A DNA stretch of 64,000 bases, taken from contig NZ_PEBD01000004.1 of NCBI RefSeq assembly GCF_002735905.1, forward strand, positions 248,001 through 312,000. Direction: 5' to 3'. This DNA comes from Williamsia muralis. GTDB taxonomy: Bacteria > Actinomycetota > Actinomycetes > Mycobacteriales > Mycobacteriaceae. Below the pieces are notes generated by a model. The model worked only from the letters and a program-made list of their open reading frames with translations, was not told where the DNA came from and did not search any database. This document shows positions 1 through 8,259 of this stretch, piece by piece (positions within the stretch are counted from its first letter, which is position 1; each line of letters opens with the position of its first letter). The position numbers were made by a program, and so were the translations under genes.

Positions 1-3000
1 TTTGGCGGCGGCCGCGATGCAGCAGGCGGCGGCTCCGGCCACCAACAGCACCAGCCCGCTGACGGCTGCCGCAACGTAGATGTTCGATTCCTGCGAGATG
101 TACTGCAGGCCGATCAGCACGAACAACCCCAGGCCGAAGGTGATCATCACCGGGATCAGACGCAGCGTCTCCACCGAAGCGCGGGCCACCTTCAACTTCA
201 TGGGCGGATCGAAGGTCCGCGAGGTGTCCGATTGTGCGGCCGCCCGGCGCAGACGTACCGGTGGGCTGCCGAGCCAGCTCGACCCCGACTTGGCCTTGCT
301 CGGGGTGGCCGAGAGCACCGCCACCAAAGAGTTCTTCGGGACTTTGCGCCCCGGCCCGGTCATGCCGGAGTTGCCGAGGAAGGCGCGCTTGCCCACCTTG
401 GCCTCATCGATGTGCATCCATCCGCCGCCCAGTTCGTACGAGGCGACCATGGTGTCGTCGGCGAGGAACGCCCCGTCACCGACCGTGGTGAACTTCGGGA
501 TCACCAGTGCGGTCGAGATCTCTGTGCCCTTGCCGATGTCGGCGCCGAGCAACCGGAACCACCACGGTGTCAGCAGTGAGGCGTACAGCGGGAACAGGAA
601 GGTGCGGGCAGAGTCCATCAGGCGTTCGGTGGCCCACACCTGCCAGCCGGTCCGCGACCGCACCGGGTGATAGCCCTCGCGCATCCCGAGGGACAGCAGG
701 CGCACCAGCACCACCGTGATGAACGCGAAGACCAGCAGGCTCACCATGGTCGCGGCCGGCAGGAGCGCGAGCGCGCGCAATGCCACCGATTGCAGCCGGT
801 CCGCGCTGCCGGCCCACGCGCCGATGACGGCGAGCCCGGCACACAGGGAGATGAGCGGGACGCCGGCCAGCGCGATGGACGACAGACCGAAGATCGGCAC
901 CCAATAGCTGCGCCGTGGCGGTCGGTGGTGGGGCCAGGGGCGCTGGGCCTTACCGGTTTTCACCGCGGGTGACCCGGCCCAGTGCTGGCCGCCCTTGACC
1001 CGGCCCATCACCGCCGACCCGGGTGCGATCTCGGCGTTGGCCCCGATGGTGGTGCCGGGCAACAAGGTCGAGCGCGATCCCACGCTTGCGCCGGCACCGA
1101 TCTCGATGTCGCCGATGTGGACCACGTCGCCGTCGATCCACCAGCCGGCCAGATCCACCTCAGGCTCGACAGAGCAGCCGTCGCCGAGGGTGATCAGGCC
1201 GGTGACCGGTGGGAGCGTGTGCATGTCCACGCCGTGGCCGATCTGAGCGCCCAGCGATCGGGCGAAGTAGATCATCCAGGGGGCACCGGCGAGGTTGGCT
1301 GCGCCGCTGGCCTCGGTGAGCCGCTCGGCGATCCACAACCTCAGGTGCACCGACCCGCCGCGCGGATGATCACCCGGCGCCACCCCGGCGAGCAGCATGC
1401 GGATCCCGCCCGCGGCGATGGCCATCCGGCCCAGCGGGGTGATGAAGACGATGAACGCCGCCAACACCACCCACCAGTTCACCGGATGGATCCACGGTGC
1501 GTCGGTGAACCAATCGAGCACGTTGTTGATCACCGCGAGCCAGGTGACCCACTGCAGACCCGTGAGAGTTGTCAGCGGCACCGACAACGCCACTTGCGCA
1601 AGACCGGTCCGGCGGGGAGTGAGACGAACGATGCGTTTCTCGGTCACCGCTCCGGGATTGATGTCGTCGAGCATCTGCGCCAACGAGCCGAGCCGCGGAT
1701 GGTCGTAGAGATCGGCGACCGTCACCGTCGGGAAACGTTCGCGCAGCGCGGTGACCAACTGTGCCGCCGCCAGCGAACCGCCTCCCTCGGAGAAGAAGTC
1801 GGTCTCGGCGTCGGTGATCGACACCCCGAGTACCGCGGTCCAGCGCTCGGCCACCCATGCCTCGGTGGAGTTCAGGTCGCCGGGCGTCTGGTCGTCGCCG
1901 GATGACGGCAGGGGCCAGGGGAGTGCGTTCCGGTCGACCTTGCCCGACGTGCGGGTCGGCAGTTCGTCCACCAGGACGAGCCGGGGGATCAGCGCGGCGG
2001 GCAATTGGTCCGAGAGCCGGTCGCGGGCGAGTGCGATGTCGAAGTCGGGATCGGTGGACACGAGATAACCCACGAGGACCGAGTTGCCCGCGGCGGACTT
2101 GCGCACCGCCGCGGCGGCGCCACCGACACCCGGCAGATGCTGCAGCGCGTTGTCGACCTCGCCGAGCTCGATCCGCCGGCCACCGACCTTCACCTGGTCG
2201 TCGGCACGACCCATGAAGACCAGGCCTTCGGGTTCGAAACGCACCAGGTCGCCACTGCGGTACGCGCGGTCCCAGCCGAGTGTGGCCATGGGGGAGTACT
2301 TCTCGGCGTCTTTGGCCGGGTCGAGATACCGGGCCAGACCCACTCCACCGATCACCAGCTCGCCGATTTCGCCAGGTGCAACGGGCTGCCCGTCGCCATC
2401 GACCACCGCGAGATCCCAGCCGGCCAGCGGCAAGCCGATGCGGACCGGCATGGTGCCGTCGAGCTGCGCAGCGCACGCCACCACGGTCGCCTCGGTGGGG
2501 CCGTAGGTGTTCCACACCTCGCGGCCGTCGACGGCAAGTCGGGCACCGAGCTCAGGCGGGCAGGCCTCGCCGCCGAAGATCAGCAGTCGCACCGCTTCGA
2601 GGGCCTCCGGTGGCCACAGCGACGCCAGGGTCGGCACCGTCGAGACAACAGTGATGTCACGTTGCACCAGCCACGGCCCGAGGTCCATGCCCGACCTCAC
2701 GAGGGCGCGTGGCGCAGGCACCAGGCACGCGCCATAGCGCCAGGCCAGCCACATCTCTTCGCAGGACGCGTCGAACGCGACCGACAGGCCGGCCAGGACC
2801 CGATCGCCCGGACCCAGCGGCTCGTCCTGCAGGAACATCTCGGCCTCGGCATCGACGAACGCGGCGGCATTGCGGTGGGTCACCGCCACGCCCTTCGGCG
2901 TCCCTGTGGAACCGGAGGTGAAGATGATCCATGCGTCGTCCTCGACGGTCGGTCGCTCGGCATCGGCCGGCCGGTCGACGTCGCTGTCACCCGAACGAGA

Positions 3001-3405
3001 AAGACCCAGGTCGGACGGCCACCGCAGGCCGTCGGCCCCGAGCACCGCAGCCACTTTGGCCTCGCCGAAGACGAGTGTCGCCCGCTCGGGTGGATCGTCG
3101 GCGTCCACCGGAACGTAGGCGGCACCGGCCGCCAGCGTCGAGAGGATGGCCAGGTACAGCTCGCGTGAGCCCGAGGGCATGCGGATCCCGATGCGGTCGC
3201 CCCGGCCGATGCCGCGGCTGCCGAGCCACGCTGCGCCCTCGTCGATCAGGTCTATGACCTCGGAGTAGGTGAGAACCAACTCCCCGTCGTCGATGGCGGG
3301 TGCATCCGGATGAGCTGACGCGGTTTCGGTCAGGATGTCGATCAGGGTGCGTGCGGTCGGCGCCTGCGCTGATCTGCTGAACTGCGCGAGGGTCGGAGCT
3401 GTCAC
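1..3405 (-). CDS. Pls/PosA-type NRPS-like protein: adenylation, carrier, membrane and left-handed-helix acyltransferase parts (3' end outside window)
   Basis: The minus frame is open from 3405 to the left edge, giving 1135 residues with no stop. In order it shows an adenylation domain with core motif TSGSTGTPKG near residue 160, a later GRADDQVKVGGRRIELGE stretch, and a carrier domain with the pantetheine serine in GGGSL at residue 544. After residue 600 hydrophobic segments alternate with hexapeptide-repeat acyltransferase regions such as IGAGASVGSRSTLLPGTTIG. This order is that of the Pls/PosA family, whose relatives include enzymes making polylysine-like polymers; the product here is unknown. 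There is no condensation domain. The start is GTG, chosen because AGGA lies 5 bases upstream. The gene is divergent from the hydrolase at 3631. The family is usually around 1300 residues, so perhaps 150 residues are missing to the left. Confidence 0.9.
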   Translation of the reverse strand, partial: MTAPTLAQFSRSAQAPTARTLIDILTETASAHPDAPAIDDGELVLTYSEVIDLIDEGAAWLGSRGIGRGDRIGIRMPSGSRELYLAILSTLAAGAAYVPVDADDPPERATLVFGEAKVAAVLGADGLRWPSDLGLSRSGDSDVDRPADAERPTVEDDAWIIFTSGSTGTPKGVAVTHRNAAAFVDAEAEMFLQDEPLGPGDRVLAGLSVAFDASCEEMWLAWRYGACLVPAPRALVRSGMDLGPWLVQRDITVVSTVPTLASLWPPEALEAVRLLIFGGEACPPELGARLAVDGREVWNTYGPTEATVVACAAQLDGTMPVRIGLPLAGWDLAVVDGDGQPVAPGEIGELVIGGVGLARYLDPAKDAEKYSPMATLGWDRAYRSGDLVRFEPEGLVFMGRADDQVKVGGRRIELGEVDNALQHLPGVGGAAAAVRKSAAGNSVLVGYLVSTDPDFDIALARDRLSDQLPAALIPRLVLVDELPTRTSGKVDRNALPWPLPSSGDDQTPGDLNSTEAWVAERWTAVLGVSITDAETDFFSEGGGSLAAAQLVTALRERFPTVTVADLYDHPRLGSLAQMLDDINPGAVTEKRIVRLTPRRTGLAQVALSVPLTTLTGLQWVTWLAVINNVLDWFTDAPWIHPVNWWVVLAAFIVFITPLGRMAIAAGGIRMLLAGVAPGDHPRGGSVHLRLWIAERLTEASGAANLAGAPWMIYFARSLGAQIGHGVDMHTLPPVTGLITLGDGCSVEPEVDLAGWWIDGDVVHIGDIEIGAGASVGSRSTLLPGTTIGANAEIAPGSAVMGRVKGGQHWAGSPAVKTGKAQRPWPHHRPPRRSYWVPIFGLSSIALAGVPLISLCAGLAVIGAWAGSADRLQSVALRALALLPAATMVSLLVFAFITVVLVRLLSLGMREGYHPVRSRTGWQVWATERLMDSARTFLFPLYASLLTPWWFRLLGADIGKGTEISTALVIPKFTTVGDGAFLADDTMVASYELGGGWMHIDEAKVGKRAFLGNSGMTGPGRKVPKNSLVAVLSATPSKAKSGSSWLGSPPVRLRRAAAQSDTSRTFDPPMKLKVARASVETLRLIPVMITFGLGLFVLIGLQYISQESNIYVAAAVSGLVLLVAGAAACCIAAAAK

Positions 3406-3630
3406 CGAGGTCCTTTCTCAAGTCAAAGAATGCTCATTGTCGCAGCAGGTACCGGCCCCGCGAAGCCAACCAGATCACAAATCAGCGTGTCTGTTCGTGC
3501 GCGCGCAGGTCGCGAGGGCGCATGATGGGGTGAACTTCACCAACGGTTCGCCTTGGGTTCATCCACCCGGGGTAGCCGCCGTGGTCGCCGAAACCGCCGC
3601 GCCGCACGACTGGACGCATGGAGGTTCGTC

Positions 3631-4608
3631 ATGACCGTCACCACACACAGACACCCGAGTCTGCGCTCGTACCCGATCTGGCTGGGCTCTCGGCTGTTCG
3701 TCAAACCGGCCCTCGCCCTGTGGCCGATCAGCGTGTTCGGGCTCCGGCCGCTGTTCATGATCGATGAACTGTTCGCACTGGCCCCGGGCCCGCGCGGCGT
3801 CGTCCGCGAGCAGATGACCCTCGCCGGTCGGCCGGTCGAACTGATGGTGCCTGCCGGACCCAGCAAACGTGACGACGCGACCGCGGTGCTGTACCTGCAT
3901 GGCGGAGCTCTCGTGGTGTGTGGACTGGCCACGCACCGTGCGGTTGCGGCCCGCCTGTGCCTCGACATCGACCTGCCGCTCTACTCGGTGGCCTACCGGC
4001 AGCTCCCGGAGGCAGGAGTGGGCACCTCGGTCACCGACGCCTATCAGGCATATCGCGAACTGGTGCTCGAGCGTGGTTTCAACCGCGTGATCGTGGCGGG
4101 GGATTCGGCAGGCGGGTTCCTCGCCGCCAAGGTGATCGAGTTCGCCCACCGCGACGGGTTGCCGCGCCCGGTGGCGTACGTCGCCTACTCGCCGCTCCTG
4201 GACCTCGACATGGCGAGCAATCCTGATCGCACCAGCAGATCGGATGCATACCTGCCGATGAACAAGTTCGCCAAGCTCGCCCCGAAGTTCGACAAAGGCC
4301 CGATCGCCCTGACCGGTGCTCGTTCGGTGATGGACATCGACAGCGAGGCCTTCCCGCCGACGATCGTGGTGACCGCCGAGGATGAGATGCTCGAACCCGA
4401 TGCGGTGGCACTGGTGGAGAAGTTGATGGCCGACGGCGTGGAGGCCGACCTGCACAGCCATTCATGGCAGGTACACGCCTTCCCGGTTCTCGCCGGTCGT
4501 CTGCCCGATGCCCTGAAAGCAATCGCGAGGACCGCCGCATTTGCCACAGCAGCCGCGGCCGGATCCGGCCGAAAAGGCCGCGGACGATCACTACAAGGAG
4601 TGGGATAG
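3631..4608 (+). CDS. alpha/beta hydrolase of the hormone-sensitive lipase (family IV) type
   Basis: A 325-residue protein with the marks of hormone-sensitive-lipase-type esterases: an oxyanion-hole HGG motif in LYLHGGAL, the nucleophile elbow GDSAGG, an acidic residue in AEDEMLEPDA and a late histidine in SWQVHAFPV. It should hydrolyse esters or act as an acyl hydrolase; the substrate cannot be read from the sequence. The start at ATG 3631 is preferred over an in-frame start at 3553 because GAGG sits 6 bases upstream and the family usually starts close to the SYPIWLGSRL-like segment. The last 25 residues are low-complexity Ala/Gly/Arg. The stop lies 4 bases before the GTG start of the acyl-CoA dehydrogenase, so the two are probably co-transcribed and translationally linked. 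Confidence 0.88.
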   Translation: MTVTTHRHPSLRSYPIWLGSRLFVKPALALWPISVFGLRPLFMIDELFALAPGPRGVVREQMTLAGRPVELMVPAGPSKRDDATAVLYLHGGALVVCGLATHRAVAARLCLDIDLPLYSVAYRQLPEAGVGTSVTDAYQAYRELVLERGFNRVIVAGDSAGGFLAAKVIEFAHRDGLPRPVAYVAYSPLLDLDMASNPDRTSRSDAYLPMNKFAKLAPKFDKGPIALTGARSVMDIDSEAFPPTIVVTAEDEMLEPDAVALVEKLMADGVEADLHSHSWQVHAFPVLAGRLPDALKAIARTAAFATAAAAGSGRKGRGRSLQGVG

Positions 4609-4612
4609 CCCG

Positions 4613-5800
4613 GTGAACAATTCTCAGCAACTACCGGAACTCTTCGCAACCGACTCGCTGATCAGCGACGACGAGCGCGAGATCCGGGACACCGTCCGGG
4701 CATTCGGATCGTCCCGATTGCGTCCACACATGGCCGAATGGTTCGAGGCCGGCCAATTGCCGGTACGCGAGCTCGCCACCGAACTGGGCGAGCTCGGTGT
4801 TCTCGGCATGCACCTGGACGGCTACGGCTGTGCCGGCATGTCGGCCACCACATACGGCCTGGTCTGTACCGAACTCGAAGCCGTCGACAGCGGTCTGCGC
4901 AGCTTTGTCTCGGTGCAGGGGTCGCTGTCGATGTTCGCGATCCACGCTTTCGGTTCAGATGAACAGAAGCAACGGTGGTTGCCGGAGATGTCGGCCGGAC
5001 GTGCGCTGGGGTGTTTCGGTCTGACCGAGCCCGACTTCGGGTCCAATCCGGCGGGCATGCGCACCAACGCCAAGCGTGACGGCGACGACTGGGTGCTCAA
5101 CGGCACCAAGATGTGGATCACCAACGGATCCGTCGCCGATGTCGCGGTGGTCTGGGCCCGCACCGATCTCGCGACGGGTTCGAAGGGAATCCGTGGGTTT
5201 GTCGTTCCCACCGACACACCCGGGTTCAGCGCACCGGAGATCAAACACAAGATGTCGCTGCGGGCGTCGGTCACCTCCGAACTCGTCCTGGAGGACGTGC
5301 GACTGCCCGAGTCGGCGATGTTGCCGGGCGTCGAAGGTCTCAAGGGGCCACTCAGTTGTCTGAACGAGGCGCGATTCGGCATCGTGTTCGGTGCGCTCGG
5401 AGCGGCCCGGGACTGCCTGGAGACCGCAATTGCCTACGCCGGGGACCGCGAGGTGTTCGACAAGGCGCTGTCGGGATATCAGCTGACGCAGGCGAAGATC
5501 GCCGACATGTCGCTCGAATGGGGCAAGGGCATGCTGCTGGCGCTGCATCTCGGCCGGCTCAAGGATGCGGGAACGTTGCGACCGGAGCAGATCAGTCTCG
5601 GCAAACTCAACAACGTCCGCGAATCCATCGAGATCGCCCGAACCTGCCGGACGATATTGGGGGCCAACGGGATCACGCTGGAGTACCCGATCATCCGGCA
5701 TGCCAACAACCTCGAGTCCGTACTCACCTATGAGGGCACGTCCGAGATGCATCAACTCGTGATCGGCAAAGCGCTCACCGGCCACGATGCCTTCCGGTAA
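4613..5800 (+). CDS. gcdH: acyl-CoA dehydrogenase, glutaryl-CoA dehydrogenase type
   Basis: A 395-residue flavoprotein of the acyl-CoA dehydrogenase family. The FAD-binding segment CFGLTEPDFGSNPAGM and the C-terminal block around GANGITLEYPIIRHANN followed by LTYEGTSEMH match glutaryl-CoA dehydrogenases, with the catalytic glutamate in YEGT. Such enzymes oxidise and decarboxylate glutaryl-CoA to crotonyl-CoA in lysine and tryptophan breakdown. The start is taken as GTG 4613, with AAGGAG 12 bases upstream; an earlier in-frame start at 4541 would lie inside the hydrolase gene. The predicted length equals that of the family. It follows the hydrolase by 4 bases. Other short-chain acyl-CoA substrates cannot be excluded. 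Confidence 0.92.
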   Translation: MNNSQQLPELFATDSLISDDEREIRDTVRAFGSSRLRPHMAEWFEAGQLPVRELATELGELGVLGMHLDGYGCAGMSATTYGLVCTELEAVDSGLRSFVSVQGSLSMFAIHAFGSDEQKQRWLPEMSAGRALGCFGLTEPDFGSNPAGMRTNAKRDGDDWVLNGTKMWITNGSVADVAVVWARTDLATGSKGIRGFVVPTDTPGFSAPEIKHKMSLRASVTSELVLEDVRLPESAMLPGVEGLKGPLSCLNEARFGIVFGALGAARDCLETAIAYAGDREVFDKALSGYQLTQAKIADMSLEWGKGMLLALHLGRLKDAGTLRPEQISLGKLNNVRESIEIARTCRTILGANGITLEYPIIRHANNLESVLTYEGTSEMHQLVIGKALTGHDAFR

Positions 5801-5885
5801 TCCGTTGTGATCAACGCTGTTTCGTTCGGGGTCGGCCTTTCGTTCAGGGCGCGCTGAACGGTTACCGAATTGCCTCGCCGCGAAT

Positions 5886-5917
5886 AACTTCACTGCGAAG
5901 ACACTCACAGCGAAGTT
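5886..5917. promoter_or_regulatory. imperfect inverted repeat upstream of the TauD-like gene
   Basis: AACTTCACTG at 5886-5895 is the reverse complement of CAGCGAAGTT at 5908-5917 with one mismatch, the repeats starting 22 bases apart. It lies 19 bases before the TauD-like start and overlaps the region where a promoter would be expected. It may be an operator for an unknown regulator; no regulator gene lies next to it. Confidence 0.3.
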
Positions 5918-5936
5918 CCCGGAAGGCGGCTACCCA

Positions 5937-6866
5937 ATGTCTACACAGTTCGACGTGGTCAAGCTCGGATCGAATGTCGGCGCGCGTATCGATGGGGTGA
6001 AACTGTCGGGAGACCTTGCACCCGAATCGGTCTCGGCGATCAACGCCGCCCTGCTCGAGCACAAGGTGATCTTCTTCCGGGGGCAGGACCACCTCGACGA
6101 CGACGGTCAACTGGCGTTCGCCCGAGCTCTCGGCATCCCGACCACCGCCCATCCGACGGTGACGTCCCGCGGTGACACGATCTTGCCGATCGACTCCGAC
6201 TATGGCCGGGCCAACAGCTGGCACACCGACGTCACCTTCGTCGACCGCATTCCCAAGGCGTCCATCCTGCGTGCGGTAAACCTTCCGAGCTACGGAGGTT
6301 CGACGGTGTGGGCGAACACGGTTGCCGCCTACGAACAGCTCCCGGCATCGCTGCGGGCGCTCACCGAGAACCTGTGGGCGGTGCACAGCAACGTGTACGA
6401 CTACGCGGCGAGCTCGGCTCAGTCGGTGGTGTCCCGGCACACCGAGGAGTACCGGGCCGAGTTCCAGTCCACCTACTACGAGACCGAACATCCGGTGGTG
6501 CGGGTACATCCCGAGACGGGTGAGCGGGCGCTGCTGCTCGGTCACTTCGTCAAGCGGTTCGTCGATCTGGGCAGTGCGGAGTCGGCCGAGCTGTACAGCG
6601 TGCTGCAGGCCCGGATCATCAAACTCGAGAACACTGTTCGCTGGAACTGGCAGCCCGGCGATCTGGCCATCTGGGACAACCGGGCCACCCAGCACTACGC
6701 CGTGGCCGACTATGACGACCAGTACCGCCGGCTGAACCGCATCACCCTCGCGGGCGACGTACCGGTCAGCGTGGGCGGCGAACGCAGCAGGGTGGTGGCC
6801 GGCGACGCATCGCACTATTCCGACATCGTCGATCCCCGCGAATCGGACCGTGCGCTGGCGGTCTGA
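5937..6866 (+). CDS. alpha-ketoglutarate-dependent dioxygenase, TauD/alkylsulfatase type (Rv3406-like)
   Basis: A 309-residue non-heme Fe(II) dioxygenase of the TauD/TfdA family. The iron ligands are visible as H96 and D98 in WHTDVTF and H253 in TQHYA, and R268 in YRRLNRITL is placed to bind 2-oxoglutarate. Stretches such as [28 protein letters not shown] and [10 protein letters not shown] closely match M. tuberculosis Rv3406, a sulfate-ester dioxygenase that releases sulfate from alkyl sulfates. By that relation it probably supplies sulfur from organosulfates, although taurine-like sulfonates are possible. The start ATG has GGAAGG about 10 bases upstream. It stands alone: the acyl-CoA dehydrogenase ends 136 bases before it. 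Confidence 0.9.
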   Translation: MSTQFDVVKLGSNVGARIDGVKLSGDLAPESVSAINAALLEHKVIFFRGQDHLDDDGQLAFARALGIPTTAHPTVTSRGDTILPIDSDYGRANSWHTDVTFVDRIPKASILRAVNLPSYGGSTVWANTVAAYEQLPASLRALTENLWAVHSNVYDYAASSAQSVVSRHTEEYRAEFQSTYYETEHPVVRVHPETGERALLLGHFVKRFVDLGSAESAELYSVLQARIIKLENTVRWNWQPGDLAIWDNRATQHYAVADYDDQYRRLNRITLAGDVPVSVGGERSRVVAGDASHYSDIVDPRESDRALAV

Positions 6867-6913
6867 GCGTCTGGGACGATTCCGCAAACGGGGTGTGCTG
6901 CGGTATACGCAAT

Positions 6914-6945
6914 CAATGGAACGGTCTGTGAAATGTGTTCCATTG
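6914..6945. promoter_or_regulatory. perfect 9-bp inverted repeat, probable operator of the MpaB-like gene
   Basis: CAATGGAAC (6914-6922) and GTTCCATTG (6937-6945) are exact reverse complements separated by 14 bases, with their starts 23 bases apart. The element ends 17 bases before the chosen ATG at 6963. The spacing suits a dimeric, TetR-like repressor bound near the promoter, although an RNA hairpin in a 5' leader would look the same. Confidence 0.5.
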
Positions 6946-6962
6946 GTGCTACCGTCGCCAAC

Positions 6963-7874
6963 ATGACCGAGGCAATCGAAACATCGACCTCTGACGCAAC
7001 CGAGGGCAAACCCGCACCCGATGAGCACTACGCACGTCCGGAGATCGTCGGCGCGCCGCTCGGGCCGGACTCACTGACCTGGAAGTACTTCGGCGACAAC
7101 CGTGTTTCGCTCCTGGGGCCGCGGCCCGGGGTGCTCGAGAACATGCTCCCCGAACTCGGACAGGCCGTCCTGGAACACTCGGTGTTCTTCGATGACCCGT
7201 TCGCGCGCGTCAAGCGCTCGCTGCCGGGCATCTACGGAACGGTGTACGCCCCTGAAGGCGACAGCGCGGGCCCCACGGTTCGCGATTTCCACACCGACAT
7301 CAAGGGCACGATGCCCGGCGGCGATCGCTACCACGCGCTGAACCCCGAGACCTACTATTGGGCCCACGCCACCTTCGTCGACATCGTGCTCACCGCCACC
7401 GACCGTTTCATCAAGAAGCTGACGGACGCGGAGAAAGAGCAGATCTACGCAGAGTCGGTCACCTGGTACCGGCGCTATGGCGTGAGCGATCGGCCGATGC
7501 CGGCCACCTACGCCGAGTTCGTGAGGTACTGGGATCACATGGTCGATGAGGTGCTGATCCCGCACAAGACCGCCCGGTACGGCGTCGGTTACGTGACCAA
7601 GGGCTATCCGCTGCCTCCGGGGATGAAGCCGGTCGTCTGGAGATTGATCTCCCCGATCGTCAACCCGGTGGCGGCATTCATCACCACCGGTGGCCTGCCT
7701 GCTCGCTCCCGCGAGCAACTCGCCCTGCCCTGGAGCGACCGCAAACAGCGCAACTACGAACGGTTCTGTGCGGCGGTACGCGCACTCGATCCGATCTACC
7801 GGCGGTTGCCTGCCACCACCCGCTACAACAAGTACGCCCTCAAAGGGTTTGCAAAGGCCGGGGTGCGGCCCTGA
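6963..7874 (+). CDS. oxygenase MpaB family protein (DUF2236)
   Basis: A 303-residue protein of the DUF2236/MpaB family, whose characterised relatives include heme-dependent latex (rubber) oxygenases and the fungal prenyl-chain-cleaving MpaB. The family pattern is visible in VRDFHTDIKG, in the YHALNPETYYWAHATFVD block, and in the C-terminal LPWSDRKQRNYE segment. The histidines in the first two motifs are candidates for heme ligation. Mycolic actinobacteria carry many paralogs and most have no known substrate; none can be assigned here. The ATG at 6963 is preferred over an in-frame start at 6933, because the earlier one would put the operator-like repeat inside the coding region. No strong ribosome binding site is seen. 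Confidence 0.85.
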   Translation: MTEAIETSTSDATEGKPAPDEHYARPEIVGAPLGPDSLTWKYFGDNRVSLLGPRPGVLENMLPELGQAVLEHSVFFDDPFARVKRSLPGIYGTVYAPEGDSAGPTVRDFHTDIKGTMPGGDRYHALNPETYYWAHATFVDIVLTATDRFIKKLTDAEKEQIYAESVTWYRRYGVSDRPMPATYAEFVRYWDHMVDEVLIPHKTARYGVGYVTKGYPLPPGMKPVVWRLISPIVNPVAAFITTGGLPARSREQLALPWSDRKQRNYERFCAAVRALDPIYRRLPATTRYNKYALKGFAKAGVRP

Positions 7875-7899
7875 GGGGTGGCCGTGTTCACTTGACCCC

Positions 7900-8259
7900 A
7901 TGCATGCTCTGAAGAAATTCGGCACCAGTCTGACGGTGATCGGTTCGCTGGTCCTGATGGTCTGTGTCGCGCTGCTGTCCGTGAGCTGGGCAAATGACGG
8001 CAGATGGGGCTGGTTCGCACTCGGGATGGTGATCATTGCCGTCAACATCGGCTTGATCGTCACCGAGTTGCGGCCCAAGCCCAAGCCGCTGCCGTGGACC
8101 TTGTCCGAGGTTCGCGAGGTCACCGACGGCATCGACAACGAGGTCAACGCCATCCGCAAACTCCGCCGGGCCGACCGCGGCCTGAGTCTGGAGAAGGCTG
8201 CGAAGCTGGTTCGTCAGGCGCGGTCCGAGCCCAGCGGTGGCAGAGACGGCGTGGCCTGA
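7900..8259 (+). CDS. small membrane protein with L7/L12-like C-terminal helix (hypothetical)
   Basis: A 119-residue protein. Two hydrophobic segments, about residues 9-29 and 37-56, predict two membrane helices, followed by a soluble tail. The end of the tail, around VNAIRKLRRADRGLSLEKAA, resembles the C-terminal helix of ribosomal protein L7/L12, a pattern found in small actinobacterial membrane proteins of unknown function. The start is taken as ATG 7900; the frame is open further upstream but there overlaps the MpaB-like gene. A GAGGGGTGG stretch lies about 19 bases before the start, which is too far for a normal ribosome binding site. The 3' end overlaps the convergent ABC exporter gene by 46 bases. 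No function is proposed. Confidence 0.65.
   Translation: MHALKKFGTSLTVIGSLVLMVCVALLSVSWANDGRWGWFALGMVIIAVNIGLIVTELRPKPKPLPWTLSEVREVTDGIDNEVNAIRKLRRADRGLSLEKAAKLVRQARSEPSGGRDGVA

Noticed and set aside
1-3405. Several overlapping minus-strand frames in the NRPS-like gene, possible frameshift
   Set aside because: One frame is open without a stop from 3405 to position 1 and carries all domains in order, so the others are shadows.
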